DNA from: Actinomycetota bacterium | GTDB taxonomy: Bacteria > Actinomycetota > Nitriliruptoria > Nitriliruptorales > Nitriliruptoraceae | Length of the DNA stretch: 64,000 nt | Direction: 5' to 3' | Assembly: GCA_019347575.1 (NCBI GenBank) | Contig: JAHWKY010000003.1 | Coordinates: forward strand, 62,001-126,000 | Shown here: positions 25,285 through 35,700 of the stretch, piece by piece | Position numbering within the stretch: the stretch's first letter is position 1 | Layout: every line of letters starts with the position of its first letter | The notes under the pieces: model-generated | Told to the model about the DNA's origin: nothing | Databases searched by the model: none | Seen by the model: only the letters and a program-made list of their open reading frames with translations | Made by a program: the position numbers and the translations under genes

Positions 25285-26753
25285 GCGATCCCGACGTCGT
25301 ACCCGGATCAGCCGAGGAGCGGTCCTCGGACACGTCCGCGACCCCGTCACCGGCCCCTCGGCCGTCCCCGAGCGCCGCAGGGTTCACGACCGATCATCAA
25401 CGGCTGCTGACCAGGCTCAACGAGCACGGCTTCCGCTTGATCATGATGGCGGACGCGCTGGTCCTGCTCGCGATCGCCTTCGGCACGCAGTTCGCGATCC
25501 ACGGCTGGGCGTGGCCGGACTACCCCAAGTCTCTCTACGTGGTCTCGTTCCTCCTCGTGACGGGTCTGTACCTCGGGACCTTCTACTTCGGCGGTCTGTA
25601 CGAGCGCGAGCCCCGTCTGGGGCCGCCGCCGGCCCTCCCGCGGGTCACCCGACACGTGCTCGCCGCTACGGGTCTGTTCGCGATACTGGAGTTCGGCGCG
25701 ACGTCGGCCGCGCAGCGACTGGGCTACGTCACCGACCGTGCGCTGCCGATGCCCCTGACGAACCTGGTGGTCATCTTCGTCCTCGGCGCGGTCGGGGTCG
25801 CCGGGAACCGCAAACTCGCCAACTGGCTCCGCCTGAACCGCGAGGGTCCGCCCCGCATCCTCCTCGTGGGCGCCCCTGACGAGGTGAACGTCGCGCGCAG
25901 CCACATCGGCGAGGAGCAGAACCGCGCGCGCGTCGTGGGGGCCGCGACCAGTACCGACGATCTCGTCGAGAAGGTCGCGGAGCTGAAGGCCAGCGAGGTC
26001 GTGCTGCTGTCGAGCCGGTGGCTCGATGACATCTACCCGACCGTCATCTCCACCCTCGAGGACCGCAACGTCAACGTGCTGCTTCGGGTGACGGGCAAGG
26101 AGACGATGTTCGGGCTCGAGCGGGTGCGCCAGGTCGGCGGCATGCCGTTCGTGCTGCTGCGACTGCACACGCTGCCGCGCAGCCGTGCCCACTTCAAGCG
26201 CTTCACCGACCTCATCGCGCTGTTCGCCGCCGTCCCGATCCTCGTGCCGATCGTGACGTTCACCGCCCTGTACGTGCTGCTCGTCGCGGGACGCCCCGTG
26301 CTGTTCCGCCAGGAGCGAGTCGGGGCGGCGGGGCGGCGCTTCGACATGATCAAGTTCCGCACGATGTACTCCGACGCCGAGGAAGATGGCCGCCCTCAGC
26401 TCGCGACGCGCGACGACCCGCGCATCATCCCGGCGTGCCGGTGGCTCCGCGCCACCCGCCTGGACGAGCTCCCCCAGATCTGGAACGTCGTGCGGGGCGA
26501 GATGTCGCTCATCGGTCCGCGCCCCGAACGGGTCGAGTTCGCCGAGCGTTACGAACAGCTCATCCCCGGTTACGAGAGCCGTCACGAGATCCCTCCGGGC
26601 ATCACCGGGCTCGCGCAGATCCACGGTCGCTACCACACCGATCCGGAGTACAAGCTCGGCTACGACCTGCAGTACGTGGTGAACTGGTCCCCGGTCCTCG
26701 ACCTCGAGATCCTCGTCCGCACCGTCTGGGTCGTCCTCACCCGCCGGGTCTAG
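25281..26753 (+). CDS. Polyprenyl-phosphate sugar-1-phosphate transferase (priming enzyme)
   Basis: A 490-residue priming transferase of the WbaP/CpsE type. The ATG at 25281 overlaps the previous stop. After a Pro/Ser-rich cytoplasmic start come about four membrane segments (residues 50-170), a Rossmann-like domain (RILLVGAPDEVNVARSHI), one more membrane segment and the bacterial sugar-transferase domain: KFRTMYSDAEED, RLDELPQIWNVVRGEMSLIG, PRPERVEF and GITGLAQIHGRY. It transfers a sugar-phosphate from a UDP-sugar to undecaprenyl phosphate, starting the repeat unit. Its stop TAG shares the palindrome CTAG with the stop of the convergent DUF5319 gene. Confidence 0.93.
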   Translation: MSDPDVVPGSAEERSSDTSATPSPAPRPSPSAAGFTTDHQRLLTRLNEHGFRLIMMADALVLLAIAFGTQFAIHGWAWPDYPKSLYVVSFLLVTGLYLGTFYFGGLYEREPRLGPPPALPRVTRHVLAATGLFAILEFGATSAAQRLGYVTDRALPMPLTNLVVIFVLGAVGVAGNRKLANWLRLNREGPPRILLVGAPDEVNVARSHIGEEQNRARVVGAATSTDDLVEKVAELKASEVVLLSSRWLDDIYPTVISTLEDRNVNVLLRVTGKETMFGLERVRQVGGMPFVLLRLHTLPRSRAHFKRFTDLIALFAAVPILVPIVTFTALYVLLVAGRPVLFRQERVGAAGRRFDMIKFRTMYSDAEEDGRPQLATRDDPRIIPACRWLRATRLDELPQIWNVVRGEMSLIGPRPERVEFAERYEQLIPGYESRHEIPPGITGLAQIHGRYHTDPEYKLGYDLQYVVNWSPVLDLEILVRTVWVVLTRRV

Positions 26754-27373
26754 TCCGGTAGACCCGTCTCGCGGAGGACCTCGCTGACGTCGTCGGGGCG
26801 CAGGCCGCGCGCCCCGAGCGCTTGCCGGAGCCGTTCGTTGAGCAGCGGCGTCCCGCAGCGCGGACAGAAGTTGCCCTGCTGCATCTCGCCCGGGATCTCG
26901 TAGCCGCAGCGCCGGCACATGTCGACATCTCCGCGCTGGTCGACGCCCACGTCCTGGAGCGCGTCGACGTACCCGCGCGCGTACTCCCACGGCACGTACT
27001 GGTCGGGGTCGGGAGCGAACGCGGGTTCGTGCACCGGCGTCTCGCCGGTGTCGAGGAGGGTCCGCAGGTTCTCGCGGAGCATGTCCCAGGGGTAGTAGTG
27101 CTCCTCGGCGCAGTCGTGGCAGTACACGCTGACGCCCCTGAACCCCTCGGCGCCGAACGTGTTGTAGAACCGCTCGAGGTCGACGAGGTCCTGGCGGACG
27201 AGCGCGGACTCGTGTTCGTCGAGCGGGTCGAGTTCGTCGTCGTACCCGGGGTCGTCGAGCTCTTCGTCGTAGCCGCCACCCCCGAGGTCGTCGTAGTCGT
27301 CCGCGGCGCCGTCTTGCTCGTCGCCGTCGTCGAAGGGCTCGTCGCCCGGCGGGTCTGGTGGTTGGTCGCGCAT
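26750..27373 (-). CDS. DUF5319 protein with C-terminal zinc ribbon
   Basis: A 207-residue actinobacterial protein. The ATG at 27373 begins an acidic, low-complexity 50-residue tail, followed by the DUF5319 core (GVSVYCHDCAEEHYYPWDML, then LLDTGETPVHEPAFAPD and VPWEYARGYVDAL). After that comes a four-cysteine ribbon, CRRCGYEIPG to FCPRCG, near residues 160-180, and a short helical end. In Mycobacterium tuberculosis the DUF5319 protein Rv3412 also lies beside guaB genes, as here. Its function is unknown; the ribbon suggests a nucleic-acid or protein-binding role. Confidence 0.8.
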   Translation of the reverse strand: MRDQPPDPPGDEPFDDGDEQDGAADDYDDLGGGGYDEELDDPGYDDELDPLDEHESALVRQDLVDLERFYNTFGAEGFRGVSVYCHDCAEEHYYPWDMLRENLRTLLDTGETPVHEPAFAPDPDQYVPWEYARGYVDALQDVGVDQRGDVDMCRRCGYEIPGEMQQGNFCPRCGTPLLNERLRQALGARGLRPDDVSEVLRETGLPD

Positions 27374-27503
27374 GGGTCCGGCCTGTCGGATGCCCGCAGT
27401 CTCGCACGTCCGGCTGCCTGACGCGCACCGACCGCGAGGACGTTGGGGGTGACGGGTACGGTGCGGACGACCCGCCCCGCTCGCGCCGCTCCAGGAGGTA
27501 CCG

Positions 27504-28616
27504 TTGGTCGAGGTCGACATCGGAGGTGGTCGCCGCGCGCGCGTCGGCTACGAGCTCGAGGATCTCGATCTGGTGCCGCGCCGACGTACCCGTGACCGCG
27601 ATCGCATCGACCTCAGCTGGCGTCTGGACGCGTACACCCTCGACCTGCCGCTGCTGGCCGCGCCGATGGACGCGGTCACCTCGCCGGCCACCGCTTCGAC
27701 CATCGCGGATCTAGGTGGAGTCGGCATCCTGAACCTCGAGGGTCTGTGGACCCGCTACGAGGAACCGGCCGAGGTGTTCGAGGAGATCAGACAGCTCGCA
27801 CCTGGCCCAGCGGCGACGCGACGGCTCCAGGAGCTCTACAGCCAAGCCGTAAAGGAAGAGCTGATCGGGCGTCGGGTCGAGGAGCTCAAGCGAGCCGGCC
27901 ACGCCGCGGGGAGCCTCACCCCGCAGAAGGTCGAGCGCTACCACGCCGCCGCGCTGGAAGCCGGACTCGACCTGCTCGTCGTCGTCGGTGTCGTCGTCAC
28001 GGCACAGCACGTGGCTACGTCGGACGACGAGGAGCCGCTGGACCTGCGTGCCTTCACGGCCCGCTACGACATCCCGGTCCTGGTCGGGGGAGTGGCCAGC
28101 GCGAAGTCGGCGCTGCACCTGATGCGTACCGGCGCCATCGGCGTACTCGTCGGGATCGGAGGAGGCAGCGTGTCGACCACGCGCCGCGCCCTGGGCGTCG
28201 GTGCCCCGCTCGCCACCGCGATCGCCGACGTCGCCGCCGCCCGCGCGCGGTACCTGCAGGAATCGGGCAGGTACGTGCAGGTCGTGGCGACGGGGGGTAT
28301 CGCCACCGGTGGGGACGTCGCCAAGGCGGTCGCGTGCGGTGCGGACGCGGTCATGCTGGGCCGGCCGCTGGCCAGTGCAGAGGAGGCCCCAGGACGCGGG
28401 GCGTACTGGGGCTTGTCGGCGGCTCACCACGAGCTCCCCCGCGGACGTCTCGACCGCCTCGAGACGCTCGGAACGCTCGAGCAGATCCTGGTCGGCCCGG
28501 CGCAGCGCGATGACGGCACCGTCAACCTCTTCGGAGGACTTCGTCGGGCGATGGGCGTGCTGGGCGTGGAGGATCTGCGCGGGCTCCAGCGCACCGACCT
28601 CGTCGTGCGCCCCTGA
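27504..28616 (+). CDS. guaB3: GuaB3-family IMP dehydrogenase-related protein
   Basis: A 370-residue TIM-barrel protein. The TTG start is fixed by AGGAGG at 27494-27499. Landmarks are LLAAPMDAVTSPATASTIAD, LGGVGILNLEG, PVLVGGVASAKSALHLMRTG, GIGGGSVSTTRRALGVGAPL and ATGGIATGGDVAKAVACGAD. It lacks the CBS pair of true IMP dehydrogenase. The loop where IMPDH carries its catalytic cysteine reads GGGSVSTTR, with serine; actinobacterial GuaB3 proteins generally lack the canonical cysteine motif, so a different or GMP-reductase-like activity is likely. It neighbours the DUF5319 gene and, three genes on, guaA. Confidence 0.88.
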   Translation: MVEVDIGGGRRARVGYELEDLDLVPRRRTRDRDRIDLSWRLDAYTLDLPLLAAPMDAVTSPATASTIADLGGVGILNLEGLWTRYEEPAEVFEEIRQLAPGPAATRRLQELYSQAVKEELIGRRVEELKRAGHAAGSLTPQKVERYHAAALEAGLDLLVVVGVVVTAQHVATSDDEEPLDLRAFTARYDIPVLVGGVASAKSALHLMRTGAIGVLVGIGGGSVSTTRRALGVGAPLATAIADVAAARARYLQESGRYVQVVATGGIATGGDVAKAVACGADAVMLGRPLASAEEAPGRGAYWGLSAAHHELPRGRLDRLETLGTLEQILVGPAQRDDGTVNLFGGLRRAMGVLGVEDLRGLQRTDLVVRP

Positions 28617-28643
28617 GGAACTCCTCCCGGGTCTCGACCGTCG

Positions 28644-28649
28644 TACCCT
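28644..28649 (+). promoter_or_regulatory. Candidate -10 box (TACCCT)
   Basis: TACCCT lies 29 bases before the lipoprotein GTG, in the 61-base gap after guaB3. Short-leader spacing matches the other TANNNT boxes in this window. Confidence 0.35.
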
Positions 28650-28677
28650 CAGTGGCCATCCGAGGAGATAGTCAGAG

Positions 28678-29616
28678 GTGATCGGCACGCGAGGGGTCGC
28701 CGCGGCGATGATCGCCGTGGTCGCGCTGACGACCGCGTGCTCGGCTGCGAGCGACTTGGCAGACGAGGTCCAGACCGCTGCCGAGGATCTCCGCCCCGAG
28801 CCCGTCGAGCAGCCCGACGCCCAAGAGGATCCGGCCCCGCCACCGCAGGAGCCCGGCGCCCCGACCGCGCCGCCAGCCACCGAGGCCCCCGCTCGCGACG
28901 ACGCCGGCGAGCCGCCGACCGAAGCGCAACCGCCACCGCCACCGATCGATGACGCGGGCGGCGTCGGAGCCAACGGCCGCGCGATCCTGCGAGCCGCGGT
29001 GCCGCGGCTGGTCTTCGAGGTGGATGTCCAGGAGGGCGTCGCCCCCTCGCAGGCTGCACTCGACCACCTGACCGCCGTGGCGGGCGGTGTGGTCGACAAG
29101 CCCGGCGGCATCGGCTTCGCGGGTGGCAACACCTTCGTCTCCGACCGCACCGAGTGGACCCGCGACGCGCTGCGGGATGCGGTCGCGGCGAACCGCAGCC
29201 AGTTCTCCGGTGGCGATGCGGTCGTGGTCTACGTGCTGTACCTGCGGGGCGGGTTCTTCCGCGACGGCGGGCAGACCGGGTCCATCGGCGTCGCCTTCTC
29301 CGCGAGCGAGTTCGCCCTGTTCCCCCAGCGCTGGCAGAGCCTGACGAACGGCCTCCTCGGAGGCAGAGACGCGATCGAGCGGGCGGTCCTGGTCCACGAG
29401 CTCGGGCACCTGCTCGGTCTCGTCAACCTCACCTACCAGAGCCCGATCGATCACGAGGACCCCGACAACCCGGGCCACTCGTCGAACCGCGGGTCGGTGA
29501 TGTACTGGGCGATCGAGTCGGATGCGATCGCGCAGGTGTTCGACGGCCCACCTCCTGACCGCTTCGATGACGCCGACCGACAGGACCTCGAGGGTCTCAG
29601 GAGCGGTCGCCTCTGA
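28678..29616 (+). CDS. Metzincin-like lipoprotein metalloprotease
   Basis: A 312-residue exported protein. The N-terminus has a signal peptide with lipobox ALTTAC (Cys about residue 21), then an 80-residue Pro/Ala/Glu-rich linker. The rest resembles an extracellular zinc protease: VLVHELGHLLGLVN near residue 238 gives HExxHxxG, and GSVMYWAIE about 35 residues later looks like a metzincin Met-turn. The usual third zinc ligand after HExxHxxG (His or Asp) is Asn here, but His and Asp residues in IDHEDPDNPGH lie between the motifs. It sits between guaB3 and the O-antigen-ligase-like gene, pointing to an envelope role. Substrate unknown. Confidence 0.75.
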   Translation: MIGTRGVAAAMIAVVALTTACSAASDLADEVQTAAEDLRPEPVEQPDAQEDPAPPPQEPGAPTAPPATEAPARDDAGEPPTEAQPPPPPIDDAGGVGANGRAILRAAVPRLVFEVDVQEGVAPSQAALDHLTAVAGGVVDKPGGIGFAGGNTFVSDRTEWTRDALRDAVAANRSQFSGGDAVVVYVLYLRGGFFRDGGQTGSIGVAFSASEFALFPQRWQSLTNGLLGGRDAIERAVLVHELGHLLGLVNLTYQSPIDHEDPDNPGHSSNRGSVMYWAIESDAIAQVFDGPPPDRFDDADRQDLEGLRSGRL

Positions 29617-29670
29617 CCGCTCGGCGCTACGTTCCAGGCGGCGGGTTCCTCAACGGCGTGGGAAGACCGG

Positions 29671-30930
29671 TTGTCGCTGCACCTCAGCCTCTTGGCGTTG
29701 TTCCTCGGGGTCGCGTTCCACGTCGAGGCCGTGGGGCGTGAGTTCACCGTCAGCTGGATCGACCTGCTCGCCGTTGGCGTGCTCCTCGTCGGGACGGTAG
29801 AGGCGTGGCGTCGACGCGTCGTGCGGGTGGACCTCGTCCTGGTGGCCTACGGCGGCCTCCTCGTGGTGGTGCTCGTCCAGGCGCTGGTGTTGCCCGACCC
29901 GTGGTCGACCATCGGAGCCAGCAGCCGTTTCCTCACGGCACTGTTCATCCTGTTCGGACTGAGTCAGCTCGCGCCGGGACGAGGCGAGACCGCCAGGTCG
30001 TGGGCGCCGGCGTTCCTGGTGTTCGGGCTGGCGCTGACGGCGTGGACGCTCGTGCAGTTGGGCCGCGCCCTCGCCGGCACGGACGCCGGATCGTTCTACG
30101 ACGTCAAGAACGCCATCGCGCTGCCGATCGGGGCGAGCAACTACCTCGCCGCGTTCCTGCTCGTGTCGGCTCTCATCGGTGTGGTGTACGCCGCGACGCG
30201 CCGTGACTGGAACCTCGTCGCGGCCATCGTCGTCCTCGGTCTGGTCGGGACCCTGTCGCGTGGCGCGATGCTCGCCTTCGGCGTCGCGCTGGTCTTCGGG
30301 GCGTGGCTGGCGCGATCGTGGCAGCTCCTCGCGGCGGCCGGTGCCACCGCCGTGATCGCCCTCGCACTCTTCGCAGGCGTCGGAGGAGAGGAACAGGACC
30401 TCGAGCGCCTCGGGATCGCTGGCGGCAGGTCCGTGGAGCTGGCTGCTGCCAGCACCGCTGCGGTGACCGGCCGCTCCGAGGTGACGGTGCAGGCGGCGCA
30501 GGACCCCAACACCAACGGACGACTCGTGCTGTACGAGGCGGCGTGGAACGCGTTCCTCGACGACCCGTTGCTCGGGGTGGGACTGAACCGGCTCGAGACC
30601 GTCACGGTCGAGACGGGTCCGCCGCACGACAACGCGCACAACCTCGAGCTGCACGCGCTGGCCAGCGTCGGGATCCTGGGGACCATCCCCTACCTCGCGA
30701 TCTGGGTGCTCCTCGCCTGGCGTCTCCGCAGCATAGGGCCGGGTACCGAGCGGACCGCCCTGGCCGCGGCGGCGACCGGGCTGTTCGCCCACGCCCAGAT
30801 CGAGGCACTCGCGTTCACGCGCGGCATCGAGGTCGTCCTCGCGCTCCTGCTGGTCCTGGCGGGATCCCACGCCGGCGCGATCGGGATCCGCGAGTTCGCG
30901 CTGGCCCGTCGCCGCACCGCCCACCGGTAG
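29671..30930 (+). CDS. O-antigen ligase/polymerase-like membrane protein
   Basis: A 419-residue membrane protein starting at TTG 29671 after GGAAG. About ten hydrophobic segments are visible. Between residues 250 and 340 lies a long extracytoplasmic loop with [27 protein letters not shown] and [19 protein letters not shown]. The R-x7-W-x9-PLLGVG and H-N pattern marks the Wzy_C/WaaL family, which polymerises or transfers undecaprenyl-linked glycans outside the membrane. It is the only such gene in the window and could serve the polysaccharide locus upstream, though an ABC-exporter pathway usually does not need a Wzy polymerase. guaA follows closely behind a TAGCCT box. Confidence 0.85.
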   Translation: MSLHLSLLALFLGVAFHVEAVGREFTVSWIDLLAVGVLLVGTVEAWRRRVVRVDLVLVAYGGLLVVVLVQALVLPDPWSTIGASSRFLTALFILFGLSQLAPGRGETARSWAPAFLVFGLALTAWTLVQLGRALAGTDAGSFYDVKNAIALPIGASNYLAAFLLVSALIGVVYAATRRDWNLVAAIVVLGLVGTLSRGAMLAFGVALVFGAWLARSWQLLAAAGATAVIALALFAGVGGEEQDLERLGIAGGRSVELAAASTAAVTGRSEVTVQAAQDPNTNGRLVLYEAAWNAFLDDPLLGVGLNRLETVTVETGPPHDNAHNLELHALASVGILGTIPYLAIWVLLAWRLRSIGPGTERTALAAAATGLFAHAQIEALAFTRGIEVVLALLLVLAGSHAGAIGIREFALARRRTAHR

Positions 30931-30933
30931 CCT
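30928..30933 (+). promoter_or_regulatory. Candidate -10 box (TAGCCT) of guaA
   Basis: TAGCCT overlaps the stop of the ligase-like gene (TAG at 30928-30930) and stands 29 bases before the guaA GTG. A ribosome site CAGGAG is at 30950-30955. Confidence 0.4.
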
Positions 30934-30962
30934 CGACGGGGTCACCGCGCCAGGAGCTGCCC

Positions 30963-32510
30963 GTGCCCTCGTTCGACGAGGTGCTGGTCGTCGACTTCGG
31001 GGCGCAGTACGCCCAGTTGATCGCGCGCCGCGTGCGCGAGGCCCACGTCTACTCCGAGATCGTCCCGTTCACCATCTCCGCGGACGCTGTCCGGTCGCGT
31101 CGCCCTGCGGCGATCATCCTCTCGGGCGGCCCCAAGAGCGTGAACGAGGTCGGGGCGCCGCGCATCGACCCCGACATCCTCGACCTCGGCATCCCGGTGC
31201 TGGGGATCTGCTACGGCCAGCAGCTCATGGCGGCGAGCCTCGGCGGGACGGTCTCGAAGTCGGGCGTCGGCGAGTACGGCAAGGCGGAGCTGCACACCGA
31301 CGGTCCCGGCACCGTCCTCGCGGGCACGCCCGAGACGCAGACGGTCTGGATGAGCCACTTCGACGCCGTCATCGATCCGCCGCCGGGCTTCCGCGTGACC
31401 GCGGCGACACCGACGTCCCCCTGCGCGGTCATCGAGGACCCGGCACGACACCTGTACGGCGTGCAGTTCCACCCTGAGGTCAGCCACACGCCCTACGGCC
31501 GTGACCACCTCCGCCGCTTCCTGTACGACGGAGCCGACTGCCGACCGACCTGGACGCCGGTCAACGTGATCGATGATCTCGTCGGCAGGATCCGAGAGCA
31601 GGTCGGCGACCGCCCCGTCCTGTGCGGCCTCTCCGGCGGGGTCGACTCGTCGGTCGCGGCCGCGCTCGTCCACCGTGCCGTCGGCGACCAGCTCACGTGC
31701 GTGTTCGTGGACCACGGACTCATGCGCCATGACGAGGGGATACAGGTCGAGCAGACCTTCCGCGACCACTTCGACGTCAACCTCGTGCACGTGAAGGCCG
31801 AGGACCGGTTCCTCGATGCTCTGGCCGGCGTCACGGAGCCCGAGACCAAGCGCAAGACCATCGGCGAGCACTTCATCCGCGTCTTCGAAGAGGCCGCACG
31901 CGACCTGTACGGCGACACGCCGGGGCCGAAGTTCCTGGTGCAAGGGACCCTCTACCCCGACGTCATCGAGTCGGGCAGCGACACCGCGGCGACCATCAAG
32001 AGCCACCACAACGTGGGCGGGCTGCCCGAAGAGATGGACTTCGACCTGGTCGAGCCCCTGCGGTCGCTGTTCAAGGACGAGGTCCGGGTCATCGGCGAGG
32101 AGCTGGGGTTGCCCGAGGAGATCGTCTGGCGCCAGCCCTTCCCGGGGCCGGGGCTCGCGGTCCGCGTCGTGGGCGAGGTGACGCGAGAGCGTCTCCAGAT
32201 GGTCCGCGCTGCCGACCACATCGTCCTCGACGAACTGCGCCGCGCTGGCCTCGAACGTGAGCTGTGGCAGTCGTACGCGGCCCTCCTCACCGTGCGTTCC
32301 GTCGGCGTGATGGGCGACGAACGCACCTACGGCCACCCGATCGTCGTCCGTGCCGTCACCTCGGAGGACGCCATGACGGCGGACTGGGCGCGGCTACCTC
32401 CCGATGTGCTCGAACGCATCAGTAACCGGGTCATCAACGAGGTTCCGGGGGTGAACCGCGTCGTGTACGACGTGACCTCCAAGCCTCCCGGGACGATCGA
32501 GTGGGAGTGA
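30963..32510 (+). CDS. guaA: GMP synthase (glutamine-hydrolysing)
   Basis: A 515-residue enzyme converting XMP, ATP and glutamine to GMP. The GTG at 30963 is preferred because it has a ribosome site and opens [18 protein letters not shown]; the open frame upstream overlaps the previous gene. The class I amidotransferase domain has its nucleophile at C83 ([10 protein letters not shown]) and QFHPEVSHT. The ATP-pyrophosphatase domain has [18 protein letters not shown] near residue 223. The dimerisation domain ends [15 protein letters not shown], the standard terminus. Length and all motifs are normal. Confidence 0.97.
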   Translation: MPSFDEVLVVDFGAQYAQLIARRVREAHVYSEIVPFTISADAVRSRRPAAIILSGGPKSVNEVGAPRIDPDILDLGIPVLGICYGQQLMAASLGGTVSKSGVGEYGKAELHTDGPGTVLAGTPETQTVWMSHFDAVIDPPPGFRVTAATPTSPCAVIEDPARHLYGVQFHPEVSHTPYGRDHLRRFLYDGADCRPTWTPVNVIDDLVGRIREQVGDRPVLCGLSGGVDSSVAAALVHRAVGDQLTCVFVDHGLMRHDEGIQVEQTFRDHFDVNLVHVKAEDRFLDALAGVTEPETKRKTIGEHFIRVFEEAARDLYGDTPGPKFLVQGTLYPDVIESGSDTAATIKSHHNVGGLPEEMDFDLVEPLRSLFKDEVRVIGEELGLPEEIVWRQPFPGPGLAVRVVGEVTRERLQMVRAADHIVLDELRRAGLERELWQSYAALLTVRSVGVMGDERTYGHPIVVRAVTSEDAMTADWARLPPDVLERISNRVINEVPGVNRVVYDVTSKPPGTIEWE

Positions 32511-32549
32511 GGAGGTAACTGGCGATCGCGGTGGGTAGGGGGCCGAACG

Positions 32550-32685
32550 AGCGCCGTTAGCGCTTCCGGACCTTCAGCGTTGCCCATCCGGGCGGCCGCG
32601 ATTGCCCGGAACATCTCACCGGAACCCTATCGCTCGGGGCGGCGGCGCACTACCTTCTACCAGTCCCGGGGGCTGGGTCCCCGGG
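32550..32685 (+). other. guaA to surface-protein intergenic region with two stem-loops
   Basis: The 206-base gap 32511-32716 has a small AGCGC/GCGCT hairpin (32550-32564) that could help end guaA transcription. A stronger 7-bp hairpin, CCCGGGG with CCCCGGG and a 7-base loop (32665-32685), lies 31 bases before the next start. It is in the likely 5' leader of the large surface protein, and I could not match it to a known riboswitch class. Possible -10 boxes TATCGC and TACCTT precede it. Confidence 0.35.
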
Positions 32686-32716
32686 TGGTCGCGCGGGGAA
32701 AACGGAAAGGTCGGCC

Positions 32717-35700
32717 GTGTCTTGGGGTTCGTCGTGGGGCAAGGGGTCCGGGGGGGCTTCGAACGAGGTACGGCGTAGGCGCGCGTTGCGTGCCGTGATC
32801 GGCGCGCTGGTGGGCCTCCTGGCCCTCCTGGCCGCGTCCCCGGCATCCGCCGCCGCGCCCCGCTCGGCCTTCCCCGGGAGCGCCGGGAGCGTGGTCGACC
32901 ACGGCGGAGACGGCCTCGTGCCCACCGAGCGCTACTTCGGGGCGGTACGCACCGACACCGCGGCGCTGATCGCCCGCGAGGGCTTCGATGGTGCTGGCAT
33001 CGTCCTGCTCGCTCGGTCCGACGACTTCCCCGACTCGCTGGCAGCTAGCTACCTGGCTGGGCAGTTCGGAGCCCCCGTCCTGCTCACGTCCACGTCGAGC
33101 CTCTCCAGCGAGGCCCTGACCGCGATGAGCGACATCGGGGCGTCGAAGGTGTACGTCCTCGGCGGTCCCGCCGCGATCAGCGACGACGTCGTCACGGCGT
33201 TGCAGAACTCCGGGCTCTCGGTCACGCGTGTCGCGGGGCCCAACCGCTTCGCGACCGCGGCTGCGATCGCACGTGCTGGCGAGGACATCGGCCGGATCGG
33301 TGGCGACCGAACCGCCATCGTGGCGAGCGGTGAGAACTTCCCGGATGCCGTGGTCATGGGAGCCATCGCGACCCAGTCGCGCTTCCCGCTGCTGCTCTCG
33401 TCGCGTGATGCCCTCAACGCGGAGACCGCTGACGCTCTCGATGACCTCAGCATCGGCACCGTCATCATCCCTGGTGGGACCGCCGCCGTGTCGAAGGCGG
33501 TTGGCGATGCGATCGCGGCCATGGGCATCGACGTCATCCGCCTCGCCGGTCCCAACCGCGTCGACACCGCCGTCGAGATCGCGGAGTTCGCCATCGAGCA
33601 GCTCGGCTTCGGTACCGAGACGTTGAACTTCGCCGTCGGCAACGCCTTCCCCGACGCCCTCGCGCTCGGGCCCCGCGCAGGATCCGACCCCCCGGGCGTC
33701 ATCCTGCTCTCCAACAGCCCCTCTCAGCTCGAACCGGAAGGGGCACAGCTCTCGACGTTCCTCGCGGCCTTGAAGTGCCGTGTCGAGGGGCTGCGCATCG
33801 CCGGCGGCCCCGCGGCATTCGACCGCTCACTCGAGGCGGCCGCCCGCGAGCTCGTGAGCTCTGACCGCGGTTGCTCGCTGACGCTCTCGCCGACCGGCAC
33901 GGAACTGCTCGCGGGGAACGACCACACCGTCCGCGCTACGACCCGCGACCAGTTCGGTGTGCTCAAGGACGGCGAGACGGTGCGCTTCGAGGTGTACCGG
34001 TCCACCGACGGGGGCTCGACCTTCGCCGAGGGCGCCGTGGTGGCGCGAACCGACGTCACGGGTGACAACCGCGATGACGATGGCGACTCGGCCGCCGAGA
34101 CCGCGGGACAGGCGACCCTCGATTACGAGGGGCCGCGAGAGCCGGCCGTCGACCACATCGTCTCGTGCATCGATGTCGACCGCGACGGGTGCGCCACGGT
34201 CTCGGACGGCGGAGTGGTGCTCGATGACGACCGCGCTGTGCGTCTCGTCACCCACGAGTGGCTCCAGCGTCCCCCCATCTTCACGCTGACCCCCACCGCG
34301 TCGAAGCGCACCGTCAACACGATCCACACGGTCACGGCGAACCTGCGGGACGGGTTCGGCGTCGAGCAACGCGGCGCTGACATCCGCTTCGAGGTCTACC
34401 GCTCTACTGACGGCGGATCGACCTTCACCGCACTCCGCAGCGGTGAGGACCAGACCGGCGACAACTTCGACGCGGGCAACGACCCGGTCGCCGACGGGGA
34501 GGGCGCCGGCGACGCGACCTTCAGCTATCCCGGTCCGGAGAAGGCCGAGGTCCACCGCATCGTGGCCTGTGATCGCGCCACGGCGGGGCCCGACGGTTGC
34601 GCTCGCACGGTAGGTGGCAAGGTCATCCTCGACCGTGGCGAGGTCAACGCCGACGTCTCCGTCACGTGGCTGCCGAGCGCGCCAACGGCGCTCCTGCTCA
34701 CACACCCCGGCGACCGCGGGATCGTCAACCAGACCCACCAGGTGCGCGCCACCGTCCGTGACGAGTTCGGCAACGCCGTCAACGGGGCGACGGTGCGCTA
34801 CCAGGTGTTCCGAGGCCCCGTCGGTGGCCCCTTCACCTTGCTGCCTCCGGCCCTCGTCACGGACAAGACCGGCGACGGGCGCGATGACGACGGCCACATC
34901 GTCACCGAGGCGACGGGCGTGTCGACGTTCGACTACCGAGGGCCCCTCCAGGTCGGCGAAGACCGCATCTTCGCGTGCGTCGATGTCGACGGCGACGGGT
35001 GCGCGTCGTTGGGAGGTGGCATCCCGTCAGCCGACCCCGATGACACGGCCCGGCACTCGAAGTCGGTGATCTGGGAGGCGGACGTCCCAGCCTCCATCAC
35101 GGCGACGCCCGTCACGGCGTTCAACACCGTGGCGGAGTCGCACACCGTGACCGCGGATTCGCGCGACCAGCACACCAACGGTGCCGACGAGGTCGTCACG
35201 TTCGAGATCTTCCGCTCCATGGATGGCGGGCCCTTCGAGCCTTGGGGCCCCCGCGCCATCGACCTCCCAGGCGATCAGCAGCGCGTTCGGGTGGATGCCG
35301 ACGGCGACATCCTCGACCCGGATCTGGACATCGCCCCGCCGTCGGAGGCGCCCGGCATTGCGACCCTGACATACGTCGGCCCTGCTCAGCCGGCGGTGGA
35401 CCGCATCGTCGCCTGCTGGGACGTCGAGGCCAACGGCTGCGCTGCCGCCCCAGACGGGGTCGTCGTCATCGATCCCAACGACGAGGTCCGCAGCGTCGTC
35501 ACGAAGACGTGGCTGCCCGGCGCCGCCGTCGACATCCTGGTGTCTCCCCCCACGGGGGTGAACCCGGTCGGGACGAGCCACATCGTCACGGCCACACTCA
35601 CCGACGCGCGCACGAACCCTGCGCTCGAGTGCGACGGCGCTCCCGACCCGGATCCCGAGGGCACCTGCACGGTGCACATCGACGTCTACCGCACCTTCGA

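Noticed and set aside
25347-27428. 693-residue minus-strand open frame opposite the priming transferase and DUF5319 genes
   Set aside because: Arg/Asp/His-rich sequence without domains, lying over a clear transferase gene; a GC-rich shadow frame. The same applies to 1228-2433, 3762-4694, 30942-32336 and 46140-48116 on the minus strand.
27504-28616. Canonical IMP dehydrogenase GuaB
   Set aside because: No CBS pair and no catalytic cysteine in the active loop; length and loop fit GuaB3.
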